Shown here: one piece after another, positions 41,101 through 53,696 of the stretch
Layout: each line of letters starts with the position of its first letter
How positions within the stretch are numbered: position 1 is the stretch's first letter
Assembly: GCA_021613535.1 (NCBI GenBank)
Contig: CP075497.1
Location: forward strand, 9,548,001 to 9,612,000
Reading direction: 5' to 3'
Length of the DNA: 64,000 bases
Origin: Adineta vaga
Lineage: Eukaryota > Rotifera
The notes under the pieces: generated by a model
The model's database searches: none
The model's input: only the letters and a program-made list of their open reading frames with translations
Told to the model about the DNA's origin: nothing
Program-made: the position numbers and the translations under genes

Positions 41101-41253
41101 AGATCTCGAGGATCAAATGTTCGATATTATAAAGTTCTTGCGAATAATATCGAACGATTACGTGTACCATCATCTTCAACATCTGCAAAAGAATCCAATC
41201 GATCATCTCCAGTCAAATTTTATTTACCATCCATTCGTTCAAAAGTTCACTAG
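38153..41253 (+). CDS. ANKAR: ankyrin-armadillo repeat protein, ANKAR-like B
   Basis: Paralogue of gene A, transcribed away from it. Exons: 38153-38169, 38242-38549, 38614-39984, 40031-40275, 40332-40488, 40562-40709, 40763-40894, 41103-41253; 842 residues. Ankyrin units: DDNGYLPIHRAVSNGYE and TPLLLAVAVGRLPIISFLL. Armadillo repeats follow to about residue 760, e.g. QLLNLLDKTNVASLQIAIV, PPILRLLTSDNEALVISAL, VQLKASNALATFIYN. Most of the solenoid is one 1371-nt exon, where gene A has three introns, so the two differ by intron gain or loss. The exon at 40763 can also read past its gtcagc donor to a TGA at 40926-40928, giving a shorter tail (RSARKLHTTLK). One donor is gtttgt, supported by the matching intron in A. 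AATAAA is at 41389-41394. Confidence 0.82.
40954..40998. repeat. 17-bp perfect inverted repeat with 11-nt loop
   Basis: Arms 40954-40970 and 40982-40998 are exact reverse complements (core ataatctcaagct / agcttgagattat), followed directly by T residues. It lies in the last intron of ANKAR-like B, 25 nt past the alternative TGA, so it would be in the 3' UTR of the short form. Confidence 0.9.
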
Positions 41254-41639
41254 TCTTTTCTATCTATAAATCATTATATTGTTCTAAATTTACATATATA
41301 AATAGATTGAATCCAACATCAGAATTCAGTAATTAAGATTATGTTTATCCAATGAGATTAGTCTGAGTCGAATTCACTGTGATCATGAAATAAACAAATG
41401 ACTATTCTCGTATTGATATATGTTTTAATAGATTAGTTTCGAAAGCCTGTTGTTAACATAACGGAAACGTTGCAATTAACTTGTCGCGAAGGTTTTTCTA
41501 ACATAGATAAGAAAAAGAAGTATTTAAATAATCATATTAAAAACGGCAAAATATACAATCGAAAGTTGTTAGTTATTTTTCAAGAAAATATTCCATTTAT
41601 TTCAATCATCAAAACATGAATAGAAAAGAAAAACAGTTT
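41254..41639. other. convergent spacer, ANKAR-like B and GPCR
   Basis: The 3' flanks of two convergent genes: AATAAA at 41389-41394 (+) for the ANKAR-like gene and at 41596-41601 (-) for the GPCR. Nothing else is seen. Confidence 0.6.
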
Positions 41640-43182
41640 CTATAATGGTGAGTCTAAATCTTCTAAATCAGGATCAATCGTATTTTCGATAAATGTCTGA
41701 TCATTAGGATATTTCATTGAACTAATTGCTAATACTCCAGTTCCATTACGTTTTTGACTTAAATCTATTGATTTGTCAATACTACGTCGTGTTGAATTCA
41801 GTAAGGGAAGATTTGTCAATTGACTTTTTCTTAATGTTGGCGTTGCTGTTGCTGTACCTGTTTGTAATACACCGCCATCGACTGTAGTTGGGTTTGCAGC
41901 ATTTACTGTACCTATACGAGCAGATGGTGGTAAAATTTTTGAACATCCAGGTAGAGTTAAAATCATTACACGAAGTTCTTGACGAAAAACATTTGCAGTC
42001 AAAAAATAGAGTAGAAAATTCGCTGCTGTATTCGCATAATAGATTAAAGAAAACATTGTCCATAAAGATTGATAATTAGAACCATGTAAATTTTTAAGTA
42101 AATGTCCAAAACCCATAAATGTTGATGCTGGTGCTGTTAACAAAATGAATACACACGAAACAGAAAGAAGCATAATAGTCATATTTCGTTGTTTCGCTTT
42201 TTTACGTTGATTTTTTTGATTCATACGTTCTTGTATTCGTCGTGCTGATGCAATGACTTTCAATATTAAAGAATTAAGTATTAACATAACGATAAATGGA
42301 CATAATGTAAAGAAAAACCATTGAATATATCCGATCATATGTGATCGAAACCACATATAGCGTGGGTAATCGGTTGTTATATTACAAACACGTTGATAGA
42401 CAACCGTTCGATTAATTGATGTTGACACTTGTTTCATTGGTACTAATTGTAATTCATAGAAAATAGCCCAATGCAATTGTATAAAGATGGAAAATAAACA
42501 AATGAGACCAATAATTATATAGGCATTTTTCACTGTACAATGTCTTTTCGAATAATGATGTTTAGCTACAGCAAGATAACGTTGTACACTAACAGCAACA
42601 AGTAATGTTGGAGATAGATTAATAAAATAATATGTAAAAAATATATGTAATTTGCAGGCAAGATTGCTATAGAGACGCATATTTTGTTGAGGATCAAGAC
42701 GGACAAGATAGAAATTTAATACACTGAAGAAAACATTACCTAAATACACGAATCGAATTAAAAATTGTCAGTTGTTGCAAAAACAAGATTTTCTTACCAA
42801 GATCTGATAATGCTAAGGCAATAAGATAGATAGATGTAACTTGAGCTCGTAATTTCTTTCGGCTAAGTGTGAATGCAGATAGAGTATTACCAATACCACC
42901 GATGACAATTAAAAGACCACCAATAATTCGCACAGACCATTTGAGAACAAGGAGACGATTCGAATTGGAAAGTACTGTTGCAATAGTTGATGTTGTCACA
43001 GTTAAAAATGACATGGATGGTGAAGAAGGATTTGATGATGATTCGAATTGATAACTAAATGTTGCTTCAACCATAGTTAAATTAAAATCGAAGAAGAGTG
43101 GCTCGAGCCAGAGCACATCTTCGTTGACCATTGACATCGTCAACGACAAAAGTAAACGATAAATGAAATAAATGATGAACAT
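41640..43182 (-). CDS. rhodopsin-class (class A) GPCR, peptide-receptor type
   Basis: Seven-helix G-protein-coupled receptor of the plasma membrane. Exons (minus): 43182-42798, 42739-41640; 494 residues. The N-terminus starts MFIIYFIYRLLLSLTMSM (signal peptide or anchor) and has sites such as NLT. TM1 has GGIGN and TM2 LALSDLG (Asp2.50 kept). TM3 ends VQRYLAV (QRY in place of DRY). ECL2 has a Cys (RVCNIT), and TM6 is MLLSVSCVFILLTAPAS. TM7 reads NTAANFLLYFL, with N-T-A-A-N before L-L-Y, an altered NPxxY. The tail is about 110 residues, Thr/Ser-rich and acidic at the end. The ligand is unknown; general shape suggests a neuropeptide receptor. The start is the first ATG in frame; a TTG just upstream is not used. 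Confidence 0.82.
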
Positions 43183-45450
43183 AGAAGGCAACAGTCAGAA
43201 GCGGCCCGTATTCTCGCCGTATGACCTAAATGAATGGCAGTCAATATAGAGAGAGTCGAAATCAATATTTGATCTTTTTACAATAACAGACGTTTTTTTC
43301 CTTTACTTTGCCCGAAAGAAAAAGGAAAACTGATTCTTTATTTTTAATCACACAAACCTTCTCTAGTTCCGTATGTCATCCTATTACCGACTTTATTCGG
43401 TACAGAAACTAACAAGTAATTTCTTTTTTGCCTTAAGAAAATAGCAATTCTTCTCTGTGTTTCTTACTCGTTTGTTTCATTGGAAAGTACATTAAGTTAA
43501 ATATTAATCTATCTTCACTATGTAAACATCAGGAAAAGTATTCGATGAAGTTCTGACAATAAGAAAAGATCTCTATGATATATATATATATATACTTGTC
43601 CTTTTCTTATTTAATCTTCTTACCTTTAGCTTTTTCTTTCTTTTCAATAGATGTTGACAAGATATGAGATGAAAAGTCAACTAGTCACACTAATAATAAT
43701 AAGAAAGTCCTGATACATAGATATAAATAAGTCTCTCAGTGTAGATTGTTTGATGAAGAGAATATTTCTAACGAATCGAAAAGAATTCCGCTTTTTTTCT
43801 TTTTAATAAATTTCATGTATAGACGATTTTGCTTTTTCTTTGTGATATGTGTGTGTTCTTAATGCAATTTCCACGATCTTTTTCGAACTAAATCAATTCT
43901 GTCATGAGCAATTATACGAAGAACAAGAATAACAAAGAAAAAACGTACATGCGTGTTTGAAAAGAAGATAGGAAGACATCTCACCGATGTTAACTTTTAT
44001 TGCCATCATTGTCATCGTCATTTCTCATTACTTGAATAAGAAGAAAACGAAATTTGCATGCAGAAAAATATGGGGTTTAGCTCAATTTTTCTTTTCTTCA
44101 TCTCCCTTTAGACTTGATTAGACTACATCAGTTGTCAGAAGAAGAAAAAAAAGCAAGTTATGATTATTCTTAAACTTATCTTTATCTAACTCAGACGAGA
44201 ATCTTCTTGTTAAATATAAACATTATTTGTACTACAGATCTTAAAACAGAACTAACGTTTATGTTATTTAAATTCAACAGTAAAATTAATGATGTATAAA
44301 AGTAAATTATAAGAACTAACTAGTCGAATTGTTAATAGTACTTGACAGGAATCTCTCGAAACAAATTAATGGCGACTTGTTGTGTCGTCACTAAAAATTA
44401 AACAAGAATCTATCTTTTCTATTTGACAAATACTTCGATATTTTCTGTAAGAAAACTATTTTTTCTCAATTGAACATTCATTATTCCTACCTTGATTTAG
44501 TTTCTTCGAAATGATCACATAAATGAATGCATCAATCAATTGAAATTTCTTGATCAAATGCAACAGAGACAATGATAAGATTCATTGCTTGAATTACTTC
44601 GTTCTTTTTATCGAGCGGTTCTCATTCTGTTTTCTTTTTTTCTCTCTGTCTAACACGAGTAGAAAATATTTATCCCGTTTATATGTGCATCTTATTCAAA
44701 AAAAAAAATAAGCGACTAAAGACAGAACTGTTCCAATGGAGAGGTTCCCATGGGGATTAATGTATTATATGTTCTGTTGAGTTTTGCTCGATCTAAGAAA
44801 CATAAATGAGAAAAAAAAACGAAGAAGAAAAAAATATATATATATATAAATAGATCAACAACAACAACATAAAATATTACTGAAATAAATAAAGATCATT
44901 TCAAATAGGATGTTATTTAAAAGCAATCATTTCATGCAATATATTATCTCTAATTACAATTTTCTTAAGATTTGTTTTTTACCGATGAACATTTGTGCAT
45001 CCATGTTTGATCATTGAAAGAAATCTATGATTTATATCGAACTATTCGCATAACAACTTAAGATATTGTTGTCGCCTGGGATTGCCTAGGTTATTGAAAA
45101 AAAAATCATTGTTTGATGATGAATCTATGTTCCGACTAGTCTTTCAACTGATGTTCTCATACTGTTGCCGTTTGAATAATAAATGAATGCAATTCTTTTA
45201 TTGATTTCATTCACATCTAATCTTTTTGTTCGGTAATACGTTTATTCGTTTTTTTTTTGTAAGAAAAATACAGAAGAAGAGAAAGGTGAAATAACAAAAG
45301 TAATCGATCAGATCAAAACATTTATTTTACTTACATCGAGAGAAAGAAAAAATCGTACTAATTTGTTAATAATCTCATTTCCCTATAGTAATTAAAGACA
45401 AAATTCCATCGGTTAAACTTCGAGCTAGAAATGTCTATTCTATATATAAA

Positions 45451-45469
45451 GAGAGAGAGAGAGAGAGAG
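45451..45469. repeat. GA microsatellite
   Basis: Alternating GA run in the gene desert. Confidence 0.85.
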
Positions 45470-46602
45470 TAAATAGACAAATGTCTAATAGTTTTGTTAA
45501 TGTATCAATGAAATTTTGTTTCCTAGTTCCATTAACGATTTGTTTGTCTTTTTATGTTAAAAAAAAATACAATTATCGTAAATAACTATGTAGAGAAAAC
45601 AGCGAGATGAATAGCAAATTATATTATCTTGACGACTCAATATCACTTAACTATTAAGTAATTCTATCGATTACATCTTTCCAAGAGAGAAAACACTTGT
45701 TGATAAAAAGCAAGACGAAGAATTATATTGATTCTATCCTTCGATGTTCTATTCATATGGAATACTTTCTCAAACGGAAATTTTTGACATGTCAACTAAA
45801 ATATTTAAACGACAGAGTATGCATTTAATCTTTTATTATTTGCTAATTTTTTTTACTAAAGATTATTCAACAGATAGTTTCTTCTAAACTCGAAACATTA
45901 GTCTTTTATCGTCATATTAAAAAACATTTTTGGAGATCGAAACATTTCAATGATTGAAAACGAATGACATCAGTTTTTTTTGTTTCTTATTGTAATTATT
46001 CGACTATTTTTAATCTGTTGTTTCATCTTTACTCTCTCGAGACATAGAAGATACTTAATAAAATCAATCATTTTCATATAAATCTCTCATCAACTCGTTG
46101 AATTATCTTTCTAACTTTTGTCTATAAGATTTTCCAAATTTAATTCAGTCGATTACAAGACAAGTTTTACAACATTTCTTCTTGAAATATTATGTAATAA
46201 CAAGATCTACTTGAGTAATCATTTATTAGTAAGATGTAGAAGATTTGTTCTTTTTTAGTAATTTTTCAAGATTGAATCATAAGAAGAAATATTTCTACTA
46301 ATCTTTCTATAGTCATGCTATGGAATACAAATGACACTAGTTATATAAACAAAATTAAATCAATATTAAAGAGAGAAAAAACACCGAAGACATTGTCATA
46401 ATTTAAGCAAGCGTTGAAAATTGAATCAAAGTTAATCAATTGAAAAAAAAATTTACTATAAAAAGACTTGTTGATGATTGCTATTAATTGCCGTTACATT
46501 TCATTATTTTATTATTAATTGATAGGCGAAAATGAAGAATTTGTGTATTTAACGGAAATCAGACCTTCTTCTCTTTTTTGTTTTGTTTTGTAGCAGAAGC
46601 CG

Positions 46603-46620
46603 CTCTCTCTCTCTCTCTCT
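46603..46620. repeat. CT microsatellite
   Basis: Alternating CT run in the gene desert. Confidence 0.85.
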
Positions 46621-48642
46621 TTCTTTTCTTCTCTCTTTCTTAGCAGATTTTTTGTCACTATGTTCTATCTTCGTCGACACTGATCGAACGCATACACGCG
46701 ACTAAGTGCCTCTAGGGTGTAACAATGACTATACCAAGATGCGAACTAAATCTCTTCTCTCTCAATTCTTTTCTCACTCTTAAACCATTTCTTCTATCAT
46801 CACCAACGTCATATTAATAGATACTATTCGATTAGATCAAACAATGAAGTCAATGGCTTATGAATAGAAGAATTTCAAAGTAGTCAATTTAGAGAGAAAA
46901 AGTTCAGTTGAATGATCATTTTTAATATTCATATGCTTTGGCATATTGTTGACGATAGAATGATTCGATGTAAAGATGTCAGATCGATGTAGTTTCGATC
47001 TGTTGACTCTATTATTGTGTAAATAGCAATCTGTACTCAAACGTATCAAAAATTACTTTTGTACGAGTGAAATTTGAAACGAACAGAGAGAAATTCGTAA
47101 CATTTTGAAAATCGAATTCGTATTGAATACTTACGGGCATAGTTGATGTATTGATTTGCATTATATTATTGTATTGGAAAATGAAGGAGAAATAATGATG
47201 GCAACTTAGTTTCTTATGATTACTTTCAATCGTTCGTTGTCCTTGTAGTTGACTGTAAAAAGAGTAATAAAGACAAGATTGTTCGAGAGAACCGATTCTT
47301 CTTTGTCACTTGTATTGCTACAATGATAAACACGATATAAAGTGAGAAAGCACGGTTTGATCAAGGATCGTACAATGAAAGAAGTAAAGAGAAGAATAGA
47401 GAGATAGAGAAAGGGAAGGACAAGCTCTAACGAAAGAAAGGGAAACTTTTCATATTTTCTCGTTTTCTGCTTTGCATTTTGGCTTTTTTTCTCTCACTAC
47501 ATGAAAAAAAAAGAAAATAACAAGTGAAGACATTCGTCGTTGTGAATGCTATTGGCGTCACTCAATCCATTCCGCCCCCATTGTCATACAGAGATATTGC
47601 ATATAAATCTGTCGAGACTTATCTGAATAAGAAAAGATATGTAAACAATATATGGATTAGTTGATCGAGAAAAAAAACTGAAATCATTAAACAAAATATT
47701 AATCATCATTTAGAACTAAATAGTTGCTGAAGATTCGGAATGTAGAACATCATGGACGAACTATTGATTCAATTGATTTAATGTAGTAGAAAAGAGAAAA
47801 GATAGACAGTCCTAGAAAAAAGACTGGAACTATCCGATGACGCTCATTTTTGAGTCATTATCTACATAAATCGTTCACGCTTTTAGACAGATTGCCTGAA
47901 GCAGTCATCCAACTGACGACTTAGCATATGCACAGGTCATGCAAAGAACGATTTATGATATAGCTGAAATAAGTTCTCATTTTTTTTCTACGATAAAATT
48001 AGCGTCCAAGTACAACCATTGTGCTCAATCGTTGATTTATTCAAGTGTTGTCAGTTCATTCATCAACTGAAATGATAGAAGATATTAAAAAATAAAAATA
48101 TATAAATAACGACAAAAGTGTTTCTCCCAGTTCTCATTCAAAGTTTGACATGCGATCTATTTCTTTGTTTTCCCTAATGAATCTCCAACAAAAATCAAAA
48201 GTATGTATATTTATATCACCAAGTGAGATTTATTCAGCTGTTCCAGTAATACCTTCGTTTGTCATTTATATTTAAATAGAACTACATTGTATTTCTTCGA
48301 AAACATGGACTGTATATTCATGCTTATGCATCTGCAGATTTTACAAGATATCTATCTAATTGATTGATCTTTTTCTAATGAGAAAAATTCGTCGCCATAG
48401 AGATAATCGACAATGAATAGATAAGTTAAGGATAGAAATGTTAATAAACAATAGTAATCTTCAACTTATCTAGTGAAGTATGTTTGACCTCATAGATGGT
48501 CAATCAATATTGAATAGTCATGAAAAAGTGATTGGCAAAAGGAAAAGAAAGAAAAGAAAAAGAAAGATAACGGTCGAGAAGGACGAATCATTTCTATTGA
48601 CCTTATATACGAAGCTCATCTTCTCATTCATTTCATCAGAAA

Positions 48643-51362
48643 ATGATGGACTATTTTGTTTATGTCTATGTGTTACTTCTTGGATTTCTTATTCTGAACG
48701 ATGCGAGAAAACCGGATGATCATTTAAAAGGTATAACAAAGCACACTATCATTCTTCATTTTCTTACAATAATCTCGATTTTATTTAGGAACATATCCTG
48801 TATGTGCAGATGTATGCACATCATCTGAAGCTCATATAGAATTAGATTTAAGTGAACCACGAATCATTCGCGAGAATGAACGTGCTCAAATAACACTTCG
48901 TCGAACTGGCAGCGGTCGTTGTCGAGAACCAGGTAAAACAAAAAATAAACAAGAAGAAAGCTTGATATTAACATCGAAGAACAGATCTATTTTTTTTATT
49001 CAAGTCTCTTCCTTTGCATTATATCTGCTTGAAGGAATATATCGATTTATATTCTATTAATTCGAAAAGATGAAACGGAACTAACATAAAGAGAGAAGAC
49101 GAATGAAGATTTCTTTTTTTTGCAGCTTTGATTGAAATACCTTTGGATAAAATTGGGCAACATGGAATCGTCAAATTTGATCTTAATTTTGGTCCTGTTT
49201 TACATAATTTCAGCATTGATATTGGTATATTTTTGAGTTTTGTTGTTTATCAGAAAACTTAATGAGAAAATTTTCATTTTCAAGGATTTAATGATGAAAA
49301 TAATAGTACCATTCGTAATTTGAATATCTTCAATCAACAAGTTACAATTGAATCTCGTTCAGATATTGAAAATATTGTTGATATTTATGAACAATCAGTT
49401 ACACTACTTGAGCCAGGTGAAGATTTAACAATCTATATTTCGAATGAATGGATACAAATTGAAAATAAACAACGTCAACAACAAAAACTTACTGTTCAAT
49501 TAAATCAAACTGATATTTTCTTTTTCAAGTCAAATGTTTCATATCTTTCCATTGGTCTCAATCGTAATATTAATGGAAAACAAACTGGTATTGGTCTCTG
49601 TTCAGCAAATTTAACATTCATAGAATGTTTTGCCAATGAAGGTATGTGTTTTGAGGAGAAGAAAAACATCGTCTGAACAAAAGAAATACAATTTTCAATT
49701 TAGAATCGGCTTTGGATATTGATGTGAATAATAAAACATATGTTCAACGAGATTTGGAACATATCAATTGGATTAGTCATTTAACATATCTTGATCCCAA
49801 TGCTGATGTACGAGAATGTACAGCACAAGGTTTGTAGATAATTCAACGATTGTTTATTATTTCATTTTTGGGCGAACAAAAAACTTATTTAGGTGTTGTT
49901 CGATTAACATTTGATCCATTTGGAACGAGACGTATTGCTCGATTTGATTTAAGCATGGGTTCACAAATTCATGGTTTTACATTTAATATTGGAGATTCAG
50001 CAACGAACAATGGTTATGGTGGTGATGGTGGTACAACATCGAATTCAGCTGAAATACATTCGAATGATAATCGATTTTATGTATGAATAGAAACAAGAGT
50101 AGTTCTTTTTCAAAAGATTAATTGGTCGATTCATTTTAGATTTGGGCAAATACAAAAATATGTGGTGACACACTCTTATTAAAAATCGATTATAATGTTA
50201 TTGAACCATTTGATAACATTACAATTCTAGTTAGGTAAAATTATCGAAACTTTGTTTGAATATCTCTACTATTTGTCTGTATTTAGTAATGAACGAATTG
50301 AATTAACAAATCATCGTTCATATCATCAAATACTGTCTAATCCTTATTTATATGCACTTGCGAGACAAAATGTTACTTGTAATTGGTAAGAGATTGAATA
50401 TACATTGTTCAAATAAGTGAATCGATGTTTTTAGTTTTGATTCACTTTGTTATCCTGGTGTTCAACCCGATAATGATATTTATTTTGGTATCAATCGTGT
50501 TATTGGTGGTACTTATCGTCCAGGCACTGGAGTTTGTAATGCAAATGTCAATTGGATTCAATGTAAAAAAATTGGTAAAGCAAAAAAGACAACTAATCAA
50601 CATATGAATTCTTTCATGAATAATTTTGTTTTATTTAGAAGTGTCTCCCCGAAATAAATACGAACCAATCATTACACCCGACTTAACAACAACAACAACA
50701 ACAACAACTATCAGTTCGAGTACAACACCAATCGATATTACAACGAAGTCAGTCGAGCATTCAACTGAAATGATAAATAATATGGAATCGACTACAGTAA
50801 CAATGACAACGGAAGGAAATAATCAAAATGACACATTGTCATCAATAGGATCAACAATGATTTATTCCGAAGAAACAACAACAATCGGACAAGAAGAAAT
50901 AACTTCGACAGAAATACAAGTTGATTATATGACAACGAATGAAATCACCACCGAACAAGCAATTGAATTGACAAGTCAATTATCAAATGTAAATAAAGAA
51001 GAATCATTATCATCAACAAATAATCCATCACGGTTATTTCATTTATTAACGAATGCATCACAACATCTAATTACAGATGAAATACTTCATTCAGCGACAA
51101 CAGAAATGGAACAAACTACAACAGGTTAAATGAATATTTAAAATTTTCTGTTTCAAAATGTTGTTTTATTCTTTTAGTTTCAACAGCAAGTATCAATCCA
51201 TGTACTTTAGAAAATCTCCGAGCTAATTTTGTCTACCATGAATATCCATCTGATAAACATAAATTTATCTTTTGTGATAGTGAAGGCAAAATGAATGTAA
51301 TTGCATGTTCACCAAATTATGTTTGGTCACAAAGTGAACAATCATGCATTATACCTGTTTAG
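48643..51362 (+). CDS. secreted protein with duplicated unknown module, Thr-rich linker and chitin-binding domain
   Basis: Probable extracellular matrix or mucin-like protein. Exons: 48643-48730, 48789-48932, 49126-49224, 49285-49641, 49704-49829, 49893-50080, 50140-50234, 50287-50385, 50435-50574, 50639-51124, 51178-51362; 668 residues. Signal peptide MMDYFVYVYVLLLGFLIL. Two modules of about 200 residues follow: VKFDLNFGPVLHNFSIDIG against ARFDLSMGSQIHGFTFNIG, and GIGLCSANLTFIEC against GTGVCNANVNWIQC. An intron of equal phase sits just before the first block in each. Next comes a Thr/Ser/Glu-rich linker (about 445-610; TTTTTTTT run), a likely O-glycosylation region. The end is a CBM14/peritrophin-A-type domain (PCTLENLRANF..HKFIFC..VIACSPNYVW..CI). 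I do not recognise the module. AATAAA is at 51674-51679. Confidence 0.85.
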
Positions 51363-51831
51363 ACTTAAAGTTAAACTTTTTTTCTTGTTTTGTCGTTTCG
51401 TTTTTTTGTCTGATGTGTTTGTATCTGCGAAATTCATTTGGTTCAGAAAGAATAATTATTTGTGAGATATTCTCGCTTGAAAAAAAAAACAATCAATTAT
51501 TTTACTTTATTCTATTGAATCACGAACTACTTCAAGTTCCGGATTCCTTATCGGCTGATGTTTTCAGTAGCTAATGATTTCCAAGGACGAAAGGCATATC
51601 CGTTATCTTTCAATTGACAAAAAGAGAAATGAATACAACTGTTTAAATGACATTTCCTCTTCTAACATGCATCAATAAAGAACAGAAGAAGTACTTATCA
51701 TTATTACGCTTATCATTCATAACTAGACGAATTATTCACGTTCAATTCATACACAATTTTTAAATACAGATATCATATGTGAAGTGAAAAATATTATATT
51801 TAAGAAGGATACACTGCATTTTTACATAAGA
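51363..51831. other. 3' flank of secreted-protein gene
   Basis: Contains an AATAAA at 51674-51679 (+). I looked here on the minus strand for missing exons of the adjacent GPCR fragment (helices 5-7) and found none. Confidence 0.5.
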
Positions 51832-52377
51832 TTAGTCATTGAAATCAAATTTTGGACAATTGACAATTAACCAACTTATAGAAGCGATGAAAATAACTCG
51901 ATGTGCCGTTAATCGATGACGTACATAATGAGAATAGGATTCTTTTTGAAAAACATTCATATATCGATAAAAAGCTCCTAAACAAAGATAACTAATGGAT
52001 CCTAATGAAGCCAATGAGAAGCAAAATGTTGAAAGTGGACAATGAAGATTTAAATTACTCGTTTGTGTTATATGAACAATCACAATAATGATATGAGTGA
52101 ATAAAATATTAATTAAATGACAGAAATCAAAGAATAATCGAATAAGAATTTGTTGTGAAAATGATTTCGTTTGAAAATAACGTTGAAATAAAATTTTTAT
52201 TTGTAAAATACCAGTAAAAATTCCAAAAATACAAAGTAAAATACTTGTAAATAATTGAAAATGATTATTGATTAATGTATCTTCATCAAAGAATGATAAC
52301 ATTCGATGATAATGAGCAAATTGATAATCATTCTGTAAAATATTCTCATCAGAAGTTTCTTCAAATATCATCATCAT
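51832..52377 (-). pseudogene. truncated GPCR-like membrane protein (TM1-TM4 only)
   Basis: Single open frame of 181 codons with four hydrophobic helices in GPCR order: about 43-63 (LFTSILLCIFGIFTGILQI), 78-105, 114-136 (FCFSLASLGSISYLCLGAF) and 159-173 (VIFIASISWLIV). The third ends AFYRYMNVF, a DRY-like position. The frame stops right after helix 4 (PKFDFND), and no continuation with helices 5-7 is seen downstream. It is likely a gene remnant or a partial duplicate of a rotifer-type receptor. A functional four-helix protein is possible, since there is no internal stop. Confidence 0.55.
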
Positions 52378-53696
52378 GAAGTTTCTAGAACAAAAAAAGA
52401 TGTCACGTTATATTATAAAGATGAAAAAAGATAGTTTTTCTTCTTCTTCTTCTCTCTTATTAAAATTAGAAAGAAAATCTAAGCACGAGCATTATTTTAA
52501 CAACGTGTACGAAATGATTCTATAGGTTTTTAATTAAATACGCATTTACCAATGAATAATTACTCATAGAACAAAAGAATATTTGATATTGCTTCTTTTT
52601 TTTTATTTTCTTATTGAAATTTATAATCGTTTTGTCTAATAAGTGTCTTATAGAAAATAAAATTGTCAAAGACAAGAACGGAAAGTCAAAGAATAAATCT
52701 TCAAAAAAAGTACTTCCTTCTCTTTTCCTGTTGAGGATGAGAAGAAAAAATAGACTTATAAAGCTCTTCTCTTTTTATCTCATTACCTTTCCTTCAAGTC
52801 GCATGAAATGCACCTACATCCTGTCAATCAAAATAGAAATATACATGCAAGATCATTCGTTGAGAAGAACTATAGTGATACATAGTAACTAATAGATAGT
52901 TCTACTTAATGAACAAGTTTGAGATAGTATATCATCGAAGAAAACATACATTCGAAAAACAATGGTTTCTACAACAAGAAATGTTATTCGTAGATAGTTA
53001 TCTCATAAAAATGCGAGTCAATTTAAATCAGGAATATGAGAATTATGTCAATCGAGCACACACATAGCACATGTTTATTTATTCAACATGGGTGATTATC
53101 TGAAAACTTTGACTCCTACGTATAAATTCTCCTAAGTATCTCAACGTGGTTTTCTGTATATAACTTTGATAATACTTCATTTTATCATGTTATTATTATT
53201 TTAAGTAGCTTTTCCAAGACATCTTATTAATAAATTGCTTACTAGTAATCTAATGTTAAAAATATGATCACAAACATTAGTATTAATAGTCTAATATCAA
53301 AGGCAAAAAAACATCATTGATTCCGATGAATATACAAAAATCATTTTTATAGAATTTATAATTATTAGACTGATGAACGAAGCAAAACTGATTAACATTG
53401 AAAATATCTTATCAGAAACTTGACTCATGACTCATTTTCACCAGTCAATATTTTTATATGGTCATAAAATATCATCATAAGAGGCGAGATAAACTACGAG
53501 TCAAGTTATATACTGATTACAGCTGTGTCAATTCTCATTTTCGAAAGTATATCTAGACGATTCTATTCTTCACATACATATAATAATCAAATAAATAATC
53601 GAAAGTTTGTGTTTTTTTTCATTTGTACCTATCATTCTCTTTAAATTGTAACAGATTTCATGTATATACTTATTGACTAGATTGTTTATCTTTCTA
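52378..53696. other. intergenic region before DUF4419 gene
   Basis: AT-rich spacer. The open frame 52614-52892 is Lys/Arg/Ser-rich low-complexity sequence without domain or splice context. No gene is seen. Confidence 0.5.

Larger units (their letters stand above)
43183..48642. other. gene desert
   Basis: About 5.4 kb with no supportable coding sequence on either strand. It holds a TA run near 43577-43594, a GA run at 45451-45469, a CT run at 46603-46620 and many short A/T tracts. It separates two divergently transcribed genes and may hold their promoters. Confidence 0.6.

Noticed and set aside
43183-43191. Upstream TTG start for the peptide-type GPCR
   Set aside because: The ATG at 43182 gives a hydrophobic leader; a non-ATG start is not needed.
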